From NCBI RefSeq assembly GCF_030848395.1, contig NZ_JAVDBT010000009.1:62001-126000 (forward strand): a DNA stretch of 64,000 nucleotides, given 5' to 3'. How positions within the stretch are numbered: the first letter of the stretch is position 1; each line of letters begins with the position of its first letter. Below the pieces are notes generated by a model. The model worked only from the letters and a program-made list of their open reading frames with translations. It was not told the origin of the DNA and did no database searches. Origin of the DNA: Pseudogemmobacter lacusdianii. Lineage in GTDB: Bacteria > Pseudomonadota > Alphaproteobacteria > Rhodobacterales > Rhodobacteraceae. Position numbers and translations under genes: made by a program. Below are positions 57,008 through 64,000 of the stretch, piece by piece.

Positions 57008-59506
57008 TCAGCCGTCGATGCGGATGCGCGCGTTTGACGGGTCGAAGGGGCTGTCTTCCACCACCACCGCATCCCATTCCTCGCGCAGCATCTTCACCTT
57101 CAGCTTGGTGCCGACCTCGGCCAGATCGGGGCGCACATAGCCCATGCCGATCTGCTTGCCGAAAGCCACCGAATAGCCGCCCGAGGTCAAACGCCCAACC
57201 TTCTCGCCATTGACCAGCAGCGCCTCCTTGCCCCAAGGATCGGCATCCGCCGGACCGTCGATCAGCACGGTGACGCATTTCGACCGGATGCCGGTCTCCA
57301 GCATCTTGGCCTTGCCGCGGAAGTCTTTGTTCAGGTCCACAAAGCGGTCCAAAGCGGCTTCCAGCGGGGTCGCATCACGCCCCAACTCATTGCCAAAGGC
57401 GCGGTAGCTCTTTTCTTGACGCAACCAGTTCTGCGCCCGCGCGCCCACGCCCTTCAGCCCATGCTTCTCACCCACGGACCACAGAAGATCCCACAGGTAG
57501 CGGCCAAATTCGATCGGGTAGTGCAGCTCCCAACCGAGTTCCCCGGTATAAGCCACCCGGATCGCGCGCACCGGGCACATCCCGAGCTCAATGTCGCGAT
57601 AGCTGAGCCAGGGGAAGCGCTTGTTGCCCAGAACCGTCGCCGGATCGGCATCTTTGACGAGATCCTTCAGCAAAGCCCGCGCATTCGGGCCTGCCAAGGC
57701 AAAGACACCCCATTGCGTGGTCACATCATGGATATCGAGATAGCCGCCGCCATCCGCCATCCAATCATCCGCGCATTTTTGCAAGAAATCATAGTCATAG
57801 GCGGTCCAAGCCCCGGCCGAGATGAGGTAATACTCATTCTCCTTCAACCGCACGATGGTATATTCCGTGCGCGTCGTCCCGGCTTCCGTCAATGCATAGG
57901 TCAGGTTGATCCGACCGACATTCGGCAGCTTGTTGCAGGTGAAGTGATCCAAGAAGGCCGTCGCCCCCGGCCCACGCAGCAAATGCTTGGTGAAGGCCGA
58001 GGCATCAATTACCCCAACCGTATTGCGCACCGCCTCGGCTTCCGCCTTGGCATAGGGCCACCAAGTGCCACGGCGGAAGGACCGCCCGTCATGGTCAAAG
58101 CCTTGCGGCGCGTCTTTCGGGCCGTAATAGTTCGGGCGCTCCCAACCATTCACTTGGCCCATCTGCGCGCCCATCTCTATCTGGCGATCATAGGCCGGAG
58201 CGGTCCGGAGCGGGCGGCAATCTTCGCGCTCTTCATCGGGGTGGTGCAGGATGAAGACGTGGTTGTAGCACTCTTCATTCTTGCGCGCGGCATATTCCGT
58301 GGTCATCCACGCGCCGTAGCGCTTGGGATCAAGCGAGGCCATGTCGATCTCGGCCTCGCCTTCGGTCATCAGCTGCGCCAGATAATGCCCGGTGCCGCCG
58401 GCGGCGGTGATGCCAAAGCTGAAACCTTCCGCCAGCCACATATTGCGCAGACCCGGCGCCGGGCCCACCAGTGGGTTGCCATCCGGCGTATAGCAGATCG
58501 GGCCGTTGAAATCGTCCTTCAGACCCACGGTCTCGGACGAGGGCAGACGGTGGATCATCGACATATATTCCGCCTCGATCCGCTCCAGATCCAGCGGGAA
58601 GAGGTCCGCCCGGAAGCTGTCCGGCACGCCATATTCGAACCGCGCCGGGGCGCCATATTCATAAGGCCCAAGGATCCAGCCGCCGCGCTCTTCGCGCACA
58701 TACCATTTGGCATCGGCATCGCGCAAAACCGGGTGCTCGCCATGGGTCTTGCGGTATTCCACCAGCATCGGATCGGGCTCGGTCACGATATATTGGTGCT
58801 CGACCGGGATCGCCGGGATCTTGATGCCCAAAAGCTTCGCCGTGCGCTGCGAATGGTTGCCCGTCGCGGTCACCACATGCTCGGCATGAATCTCATATTT
58901 CTCTTCCGAAGGCAGCAGCATGCCGCCGCGCTCTTCCATCCGGGTGACCGAAACGATCCATTCCGAGCCGGTCCAGCGATAAGAATCCACTTGGATCTTC
59001 CGCTCAATCGTCACGCCATGCTGGCGCGCGCCTTTGGCCATCGCTTGGGTCACATCGGCGGGGTTGATGTAGCCATCCTGCGGGTGGAACAAGGCGCCCT
59101 TCAGATCATCGGTGCGCAGAAGCGGCCAACGCTCTTTCATCTCAGCCGGGGTCAGGAACTCATGATAGACCCCGGCGGTTTCCGCCACCGAGGAATAGAG
59201 CATATATTCATCCATCCGGTCTTGGGTCTGCGCCATCCGCAGGTTGCCCACCACCGCGAAACCAGCGTTCAAGCCGGTCTCTGCCTCCAGCGATTTGTAA
59301 AAATCGACCGAGTATTTGTGGATATGGGTCGTCGCATAAGACATGTTGAACAGCGGCAAAAGCCCCGCCGCATGCCAAGTCGAGCCGCTCGTCAACTCAT
59401 CGCGCTCGACCAGCATCGTGTCCCAGCCGGCCTTGGCAAGGTGATAGGCAATGCCCGTCCCCACTGCGCCACCGCCCACCACAAGCGCCTTCACATGCGT
59501 CTTCAT
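57008..59506 (-). CDS. GcvT-family FAD-dependent dimethylglycine dehydrogenase-like protein
   Basis: An 832-aa two-part enzyme. The N-terminal DAO domain (about 1-400) binds FAD (LVVGGGAVGTGIAYHLA; STWHAAGL holds the histidine that carries covalent FAD in DMGDH). The C-terminal half is a GcvT tetrahydrofolate domain (RGPGATAFLDHF, ISAGAWTAYDYDFL, YTGELGWELHYP). It would oxidatively demethylate dimethylglycine, sarcosine or a related N-methyl compound, passing formaldehyde to folate. The ATG at 59506 follows CGGGAG. It is monocistronic and ends in three contiguous hairpins. Confidence 0.92.
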   Translation of the reverse strand: MKTHVKALVVGGGAVGTGIAYHLAKAGWDTMLVERDELTSGSTWHAAGLLPLFNMSYATTHIHKYSVDFYKSLEAETGLNAGFAVVGNLRMAQTQDRMDEYMLYSSVAETAGVYHEFLTPAEMKERWPLLRTDDLKGALFHPQDGYINPADVTQAMAKGARQHGVTIERKIQVDSYRWTGSEWIVSVTRMEERGGMLLPSEEKYEIHAEHVVTATGNHSQRTAKLLGIKIPAIPVEHQYIVTEPDPMLVEYRKTHGEHPVLRDADAKWYVREERGGWILGPYEYGAPARFEYGVPDSFRADLFPLDLERIEAEYMSMIHRLPSSETVGLKDDFNGPICYTPDGNPLVGPAPGLRNMWLAEGFSFGITAAGGTGHYLAQLMTEGEAEIDMASLDPKRYGAWMTTEYAARKNEECYNHVFILHHPDEEREDCRPLRTAPAYDRQIEMGAQMGQVNGWERPNYYGPKDAPQGFDHDGRSFRRGTWWPYAKAEAEAVRNTVGVIDASAFTKHLLRGPGATAFLDHFTCNKLPNVGRINLTYALTEAGTTRTEYTIVRLKENEYYLISAGAWTAYDYDFLQKCADDWMADGGGYLDIHDVTTQWGVFALAGPNARALLKDLVKDADPATVLGNKRFPWLSYRDIELGMCPVRAIRVAYTGELGWELHYPIEFGRYLWDLLWSVGEKHGLKGVGARAQNWLRQEKSYRAFGNELGRDATPLEAALDRFVDLNKDFRGKAKMLETGIRSKCVTVLIDGPADADPWGKEALLVNGEKVGRLTSGGYSVAFGKQIGMGYVRPDLAEVGTKLKVKMLREEWDAVVVEDSPFDPSNARIRIDG

Positions 59507-59642
59507 TGTCCGACTCCCGGGAAAATCTTTGGCTCATATCTGACAGAGCGCCAGTTATGAGGCAAAGCTCACCCGACTTATCGCGTCCGAAAACGACATA
59601 GCGCACATGTCGTGGCCAGACCAAAGCGCGGCAGAAGGCGCC

Positions 59643-60437
59643 TCAGGCCCCGCGCACCCGGCCCATCAGCGCTGAGACGGCAAAAGCTGCCGCCGCCGCA
59701 ACCACAATCGAAGGCCCGGCGGGCGTGTCTTGCCACAAGGAAAGCGCCAATCCCGCCAGCGCCGCCAAAGCGCCAATGCCAATCGCGCCCGCCGCCATCC
59801 CCTCGGGGCTGCGCGCCAGCCCGCGCGCCGCCGCTGCCGGGATGATCAACATGGCCGAGATCAGCAAAGCCCCCACCACTTTCAGCGCCACGGCCACAAC
59901 CACTGCCAAAGCGATGACCAGAACCAAGCGTTCCCGCTCGGGCCGGATGCCGGTGGAATGCGCCAGATCTTCGTTCAAAGTCGCGGTCAACAGCGCCTGC
60001 CAACGCCAGGCCAGCAAGCCCAGAACCAAAGCCGCCCCGCCCCAAATCAGCGCCAGATCGCCTTTCGACACTGCAAGGATATCGCCGAAAAGCCATGCCG
60101 AAAGATCGGTGCGCACGCCGGGCAGAAAGCTCACCGCCACCAGGCCAAAGGCCAAAGCTGAATGCGCCATCACCCCCAAGGTGGTGTCCAAAGCCCAGCC
60201 CCGCGCCGCCAGCCCGGCAACCGAGATCGCCATTGCCAAGGCCACCACCAAAGTGCCCGCCACGATCGGCAGATCCGTCGCCAAAGCCAAAGCCACGCCC
60301 AAAATCGCCGCATGGGCGGTGGCATCGCCGAAATAGGCCATCCGCCGCCAGACCACGAAGGCCCCCAAAGGCCCGGTGGCCAAAGCCACCCCCACCCCCG
60401 CCAAAGCCGCGCGGATCAGGAAATCATCAAGCATCAT
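59643..60437 (-). CDS. znuB: zinc ABC transporter permease
   Basis: A 264-aa ABC-3 family permease of the ZnuABC zinc importer, with about eight membrane helices (ALAGVGVALATGPLGAFVVWRRMAYFGDATAHAAILGVAL at the N-terminus). The first ATG is at 60437, overlapping znuC by 11 bp. It ends the zur-znuC-znuB unit. Zinc rather than manganese or iron is inferred from the adjacent Zur-type regulator. Confidence 0.95.
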   Translation of the reverse strand: MMLDDFLIRAALAGVGVALATGPLGAFVVWRRMAYFGDATAHAAILGVALALATDLPIVAGTLVVALAMAISVAGLAARGWALDTTLGVMAHSALAFGLVAVSFLPGVRTDLSAWLFGDILAVSKGDLALIWGGAALVLGLLAWRWQALLTATLNEDLAHSTGIRPERERLVLVIALAVVVAVALKVVGALLISAMLIIPAAAARGLARSPEGMAAGAIGIGALAALAGLALSLWQDTPAGPSIVVAAAAAFAVSALMGRVRGA

Positions 60438-61344
60438 GCCGCTCGTCTTTTAGAGGTGTCGAATGGGTATCTGCATGGTCATGGTTATGCCCATGATTAT
60501 GCCCGTGCCCATCGCTATGCGTATGGCCATGAGAATGCCCGCAAACATGGTCATGCGGGGCCGTGTGATCGTGGTCATGCTCATGGCGATAAAGCGCCAA
60601 AGCGCCTTGCGTCCCCAGACCAAAGAGCGCGCGATATTCCGGCGCGCTCGACACCACCTGGGGCGAGCCTTCGCAGCAGACATGCCCATTCAGGCAAATC
60701 ACCCGGTCGCTCGCCGCCATCACCACATGCAGATCATGGCTGACCATCAAGACAGCCACGCCCGTCTCAACCCGAACCTCTTCAATCAGCCGGTAGAACG
60801 CCGCCTCACCCGGTTGGTCCAAGCCTTGCGTCGGCTCATCCAGCATCAAAAGATGCGGCTGCCCCAGCAGCGCCCGCGCCAGCAGCACGCGCTGCAATTG
60901 CCCGCCCGACAGCCCCGCCATCGGCAAAGCCTCACTCCCCGCCATGCCAACCCGCGCCAGCACCGCCTGCGCTTCGGCATCGCTCACGCGCTTTGGCAAA
61001 GACAAGAACCGCCGTACCGAGATTGGCATCGTCCGGTCGATCTGAAGCCGTTGCGGCACATAACCAATCCGCAAGCCCGGCGCATGAACCACCGCCCCTT
61101 CAGCCGCTGGCAAAATCCCCAAAAGCGCGCGCAAAAGCGTCGACTTGCCCGAGCCATTGGGCCCGACCAAAGTGACAATCTCGCAAGGCTTCAAGCTCAG
61201 CGTGATATTGTGCAAAATCTCCGTGCCGCCCAAACGCACGCAAAGATGCCGCGCCTCGATCAGCGGCAAAGCCGCATCCCCTGCACCAGCACTGACAAAT
61301 GCCTGCCGCGACGACAGCCGCGGTGAAAGCTGCCCCTTGTTCAT
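60427..61344 (-). CDS. znuC: zinc ABC transporter ATPase with histidine-rich tail
   Basis: A 305-aa ATPase of the ZnuABC importer with Walker A GPNGSGKS (61-68), signature LSGGQLQRVLLARALLG and Walker B LLMLDEPTQGLD. After the ATPase domain comes a tail (residues 254-305) with 18 histidines among 52 residues in HDHDH and HGHNH runs, a cytosolic metal-binding or sensing extension. The ATG at 61344 overlaps the zur stop (ATGA); an upstream in-frame start is not needed. Confidence 0.95.
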   Translation of the reverse strand: MNKGQLSPRLSSRQAFVSAGAGDAALPLIEARHLCVRLGGTEILHNITLSLKPCEIVTLVGPNGSGKSTLLRALLGILPAAEGAVVHAPGLRIGYVPQRLQIDRTMPISVRRFLSLPKRVSDAEAQAVLARVGMAGSEALPMAGLSGGQLQRVLLARALLGQPHLLMLDEPTQGLDQPGEAAFYRLIEEVRVETGVAVLMVSHDLHVVMAASDRVICLNGHVCCEGSPQVVSSAPEYRALFGLGTQGALALYRHEHDHDHTAPHDHVCGHSHGHTHSDGHGHNHGHNHDHADTHSTPLKDERHDA

Positions 61345-61865
61345 TTTCCGGCCTCGCGGCAGGCGGTGCACAGCCCCAAAGCCTCGATGTTTGAGCGCTC
61401 AACCGTGAAGCCCAAAGCCGCGCCCGCCCCCTCAAGCGCGGCCCGCACCTTGTCCGCAGGCGCTTCTGCCACCGCATCGCAGCCGCGGCAAATCAGGAAG
61501 GCCGGCGCATGCGCCTCTCCGGGATGCATGCAAGCGGTAAAGGCATTCAGCCGCTGCACGCGGTGCACAAAGCCTTGCTCCACAAGGAATTCCAACGCCC
61601 GGTACGCCACGGGCGGCTGATGGCCAAACCCCTCGGCTGCCAAGCGTTGCAGCACATCATAAGCGCCCAGCGCCTTATGCTCTTCCAGCAAGATCTCCAG
61701 CACACGCTTTCTCACGGGCGTGAAGCGCGCGCCCTGCTCGGCCGCCAAAGCCTCGGCCCGTGCCAAGACATCTGCGGCACAATGCCCATGGTCATGGCTG
61801 GCAAAAGCCGCGCCGGGATCGGCACAGCCAGCGCAACTGTCGGCGGACGAATGCTTATGGGCCAT
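61341..61865 (-). CDS. zur: zinc uptake regulator, Fur family
   Basis: A 174-aa Fur-family repressor. An N-terminal His/Cys-rich extension (MAHKHSSADSCAGCADPG, then SHDHGHC) precedes the HTH (FTPVRKRVLEILLEEHKALGAYDVL, PPVAYRALEFLVEQGFVHRV). The structural zinc cysteines are CRGC and CTAC near the C-terminus, and the ligand block RLNAFTACMHPGEAHAP is typical of Zur. With zinc bound it should repress both its own operon and znuA from the shared operator at 61882-61898. Confidence 0.95.
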   Translation of the reverse strand: MAHKHSSADSCAGCADPGAAFASHDHGHCAADVLARAEALAAEQGARFTPVRKRVLEILLEEHKALGAYDVLQRLAAEGFGHQPPVAYRALEFLVEQGFVHRVQRLNAFTACMHPGEAHAPAFLICRGCDAVAEAPADKVRAALEGAGAALGFTVERSNIEALGLCTACREAGK

Positions 61866-61881
61866 GATCTTCCCTTGACAC

Positions 61882-61898
61882 GTTATGGTATAACATAC
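61882..61898. promoter_or_regulatory. Zur box between zur and znuA
   Basis: GTTATGGTATAACATAC, a near-palindrome matching the alphaproteobacterial Zur pattern (GTTATNNTATAACAT). A TTGACA at 61875-61880 lies just ahead on the znuA side, so the box would fill the space between -35 and -10. Confidence 0.78.
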
Positions 61899-61931
61899 AT
61901 AGACCTCTCCCAGTGCAGATCGAGGCTCTTC

Positions 61932-62891
61932 ATGCGTTATATCATATCATTTCTTTTGACCAGTGCCGCCAGCCCCGCTTTGGCCGAGGTGCCCCATGTC
62001 GTCACCGACCTGCCGCCCGTGCATGCGCTGGTGGCTGCCGTGATGGGCGATCTCGGCACCCCTGATCTTTTGCTGCAACAAGGCGCCTCGCCGCATGGCT
62101 TCCAACTGCGCCCGAGCCAGATGCAGGCCGTGACCTCGGCCGATCTGGTGCTGTGGATCGGCCCCGAAATCTCGCCTTGGCTGGAAAAGGCTCTCGCCAA
62201 TCGCCCCGACACCAGCCCCGCACTGGCGCTCTTGGCGACCAAGGGCACCCAGCTGCGCAGCTATGCGACAACGCATGAGGACGAGGCCGACCACTCTGGC
62301 CACGACCATACCAGTCACGACCACGACCACGACCATACCGGTCACGATCATGACCACCATGACCATGCCCATACCGGCACCGACCCGCATGCTTGGCTGG
62401 ACCCGAACAACGCGCTGCATTGGACGCAAGTCATCGCCGAGGAACTCGCCAGCCTTGACCCGGCAAATGCCGAGATCTACCGCCAGAACGCCGCAGCCAC
62501 CGCCACTCGCATCCGCGCCGCAGATGAGGAAGCCAAAGCCCTCCTCGCCCCGGTGCAGGCCCGCCCCTTCGTCACTTTGCATGACGCTTACGGCTATTTC
62601 ACCGCGCATTACGGCCTCACTTTCGCCGGTGCGGTCTCTTCTGGCGATGCCGCCTCCCCCGGCGCGCGCCACCTTAAGGAGCTGCAAGCCAGCCTTGGCC
62701 CCGATGCCCAGACCTGCCTCTTCCCCGAGGCGCAGCTCGACCCCGCCCATCTGCAACAATTGGCCGAGGCGACCGGCGCCAAAATCGGCGGCGCGCTCGA
62801 TCCCGAAGGCTCAACCCTGCCGCCGGGCCCTGATCTCTACCCTGCGCTGATCACCAATCTGGCGAAGACCTTGGCCGCCTGCCAAGCCTAA
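61932..62891 (+). CDS. znuA: zinc-binding periplasmic protein
   Basis: A 319-aa cluster 9 solute-binding protein that captures periplasmic zinc for ZnuBC. A signal peptide ends near PALAE. Zinc ligands include His55 (GASPHGFQL) and later histidines (DPHAWLDPNN, FVTLHDAYGYF). An acidic/histidine-rich loop (residues 115-147, 14 histidines) lies between the two lobes. The ATG at 61932 follows CGAGG; the frame extends upstream through the Zur box but those codons are not part of the gene. Confidence 0.95.
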   Translation: MRYIISFLLTSAASPALAEVPHVVTDLPPVHALVAAVMGDLGTPDLLLQQGASPHGFQLRPSQMQAVTSADLVLWIGPEISPWLEKALANRPDTSPALALLATKGTQLRSYATTHEDEADHSGHDHTSHDHDHDHTGHDHDHHDHAHTGTDPHAWLDPNNALHWTQVIAEELASLDPANAEIYRQNAAATATRIRAADEEAKALLAPVQARPFVTLHDAYGYFTAHYGLTFAGAVSSGDAASPGARHLKELQASLGPDAQTCLFPEAQLDPAHLQQLAEATGAKIGGALDPEGSTLPPGPDLYPALITNLAKTLAACQA

Positions 62892-63054
62892 CCCAAAGCG
62901 GCGCCGCTCCAAGTTTCCACCTGCAACGTGCCTTTCCATTTCTGTCCCCAAGACAGCTCCGCCTTAGTGTTAACGAGTTGCCTTCTTATCCCGGCGGCGG
63001 GTGCGGCCAACCGGCCCCTTGCATCCGCCGCCGATTTACAGTCAGCCTCTCGGC

Positions 63055-63468
63055 ATGGACTGGATCAAAATCATACATCTTCTTTGCGTGATGGGCTGGA
63101 TGACCTCCATCTTCGCCGTGCCGCGCGCCCTGATCTTCTGGCGCCGCGAATGGGAGCGTTTGGGCGAATTCGGCCCGCTCGGCGACCTCACCATCCGGCT
63201 TTACCGCTTCTCGGCGGGCCTCGGCGTCATCGCTGCGATCACCGGCTTTTGGCTCGCCATCGCCTATTGGGGCTTCCAGCCTTGGCTGCACCTCAAACTG
63301 ACGCTCGTCGCAGTCCTTGCGGCGCATTATATCTGGACAGGCATCCTCGTCGTCCGGGCGAAACGCGGTGAGTTCGGCAAATCCGACACCTATCTGCGCA
63401 TCTTCAATGAGCTCAGCGTGCTGGCCGTGGTCGCCATCCTCTGGGCCGTCGTCGTCAAACCCTTCTAA
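63055..63468 (+). CDS. four-helix membrane protein, HemJ/CopD-like
   Basis: A 137-aa integral membrane protein with about four helices. WIKIIHLLCVMGWMTSIFAVPR and LHLKLTLVAVLAAHYIW resemble HemJ (UPF0093 protoporphyrinogen oxidase) and the CopD-like group, with conserved histidines in helices 1 and 3. Whether it oxidises protoporphyrinogen or is only a relative cannot be decided from sequence. I chose the ATG at 63055 because MDWIKIIHL matches the expected N-terminus; the ribosome site is weak. Confidence 0.7.
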   Translation: MDWIKIIHLLCVMGWMTSIFAVPRALIFWRREWERLGEFGPLGDLTIRLYRFSAGLGVIAAITGFWLAIAYWGFQPWLHLKLTLVAVLAAHYIWTGILVVRAKRGEFGKSDTYLRIFNELSVLAVVAILWAVVVKPF

Positions 63469-63472
63469 AGAC

Positions 63473-63509
63473 AAAGGCGGCAGCCCCCTAAGGGACGACG
63501 CCGCCTTTT
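63473..63509 (+). terminator. terminator after the HemJ-like gene
   Basis: AAAGGCGGC, an 18-base loop with its own small CCCCT/AGGG stem, then GCCGCCTTTT. Confidence 0.75.
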
Positions 63510-63545
63510 CATCTTGACCAAAATACTCCCGCCGGAGGCTCCCAG
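63508..63545 (+). repeat. intergenic element, short form, copy 7
   Basis: TTCATCTTGACCAAAATACTCCCGCCGGAGGCTCCC: the same head as the long copies but ending in a GCCGGAGGC tail. It follows the terminator directly. Confidence 0.7.
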
Positions 63546-63588
63546 CGCTGCCAGAGGCGCGCCCTCCGGCCCTCCTCTCCCCGGCTTT

Positions 63589-63620
63589 CATCTTGATAAA
63601 AATACTCCCGCCGGAGGCTC
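63589..63620 (+). repeat. intergenic element, short form, copy 8
   Basis: TTCATCTTGATAAAAATACTCCCGCCGGAGGCTC. Nearly identical to copy 7, from which it is about 45 bp away, making a tandem pair. Confidence 0.7.
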
Positions 63621-63627
63621 TTCTCTT

Positions 63628-64000
63628 TTAAACCTTCGCCCCCTTGCGCCCCTCGATCAGCCAAGCAGCCACCGCCAATCCGGCGGCAAACAACAGCCAC
63701 AGCCAGCCCGGCAGCAAAGCCGCCACCTGCACCTCTTGCGTGGCATAGGCGCCGCGCGGCGTGATCCCGATCCAACCCCGCCCTGCGGCCGGGCGCCCCT
63801 CGGCCACCTGCCGCAGGTCCGGCAGGCCCGCCTCAATCCGCACCACCCCTCCACCAACGCCAGCCACCACCGGCGCCACCAAATCGCCCGAGGCCAAGGT
63901 CTCGACAAACTCACGCGGCGCCGATGGGCCAATGCCAATCACCCGCGTCAGATCCTCTTGCTCCAGCCGGTAAAGCCCCAAAGACGGAGCGGCCCAAGTG
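63628..64000 (-). CDS. C-terminal part of a membrane protein (runs off the window)
   Basis: The 3' end of a minus-strand gene; the frame is open to the window edge, reading TWAAPSLGLYRLEQEDLTR at its start. It carries a periplasmic-type segment (ARGEFV-like GPSAPREFVETLAS), one terminal helix (LLPGWLWLLFAAGLAVAAWLI) and a basic end. The layout resembles the end of large BatA/VWA-like membrane proteins (DUF4159 type), but this is a guess. An internal TTG at 63981 is not the true start. Confidence 0.65.
   Translation of the reverse strand, partial: TWAAPSLGLYRLEQEDLTRVIGIGPSAPREFVETLASGDLVAPVVAGVGGGVVRIEAGLPDLRQVAEGRPAAGRGWIGITPRGAYATQEVQVAALLPGWLWLLFAAGLAVAAWLIEGRKGAKV

Noticed and set aside
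57416-59560. Plus-strand open frame of about 700 codons antisense to the dimethylglycine dehydrogenase-like gene
   Set aside because: No recognisable motifs; the opposite strand encodes a clear two-domain enzyme.

Overview
The window reads as chromosomal DNA of a high-GC alphaproteobacterium, most likely family Rhodobacteraceae/Paracoccaceae. The evidence is the set of family-typical genes (PII/AmtB pair, VacJ-type MlaA with Tat-exported MlaC, RTX-Hint protein, GcvT-type dimethylglycine dehydrogenase), the dense coding with many ATGA/GTGA start-stop overlaps, and a recurrent intergenic element with core AAATAYYCC followed by a G/C-rich hairpin. The species cannot be named from sequence alone. 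I see no rRNA, tRNA, CRISPR array, insertion sequence or prophage.

Layout. 0.2-3.1 kb: leuC-hdeD-like-leuD on the minus strand, with a 30-codon ORF and a terminator-like hairpin ahead of leuC. 3.4-6.3 kb: rsfS-rlmH, then a convergent soluble lytic transglycosylase. 6.5-14.3 kb (plus): dapA, two EamA transporters, a Hint-only protein, smpB, sseA with an aspartate/aromatic aminotransferase, and gdhA. 14.5-16.2 kb: glnK-amtB (minus), which with gdhA makes an ammonium assimilation block. 16.6-20.4 kb: a class A PBP and mlaA-mlaC. 20.6-23.7 kb: a type I secretion ABC/membrane-fusion pair without a TolC gene. 23.9-33.3 kb: desaturase, ridA-ugpQ, FemAB-like acyltransferase, phhB, peroxiredoxin, ferredoxin reductase-rsmD-HAD, and a 2,4-dienoyl-CoA reductase. 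33.4-40.3 kb: EF-hand protein, LysR regulator, cinA-like/GNAT/ompA operon, map, and lineage-type hypotheticals. 40.7-45.3 kb: pheT and a convergent RTX-Hint protein, a likely client of a type I secretion pump.

45.5-53.3 kb is the part least explained by known biology. Eight tightly packed minus-strand genes encode a soluble coiled-coil protein, two small two-helix membrane proteins, a AAA ATPase, three soluble or single-helix proteins of unknown function, and an AT-rich membrane/coiled-coil gene wedged in by GTGA and ATGA overlaps on its two sides. A perfect 8-3-8 palindrome sits about 45 bp before the first start codon.

53.5-64 kb: panB-panC, a cupin, an L,D-transpeptidase lipoprotein, a dimethylglycine dehydrogenase-like protein followed by three contiguous 22-bp inverted repeats, and a divergent zinc regulon (zur-znuC-znuB / znuA) around a Zur-type operator with histidine-rich stretches in three of its proteins. 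Then come a HemJ/CopD-like membrane protein and the 3' end of a membrane protein running off the window.

Large open frames antisense to leuC, slt, pheT, the RTX gene and the dimethylglycine dehydrogenase gene were treated as shadows of high-GC coding DNA. Family assignments rest on motifs and recall; no database search was run.
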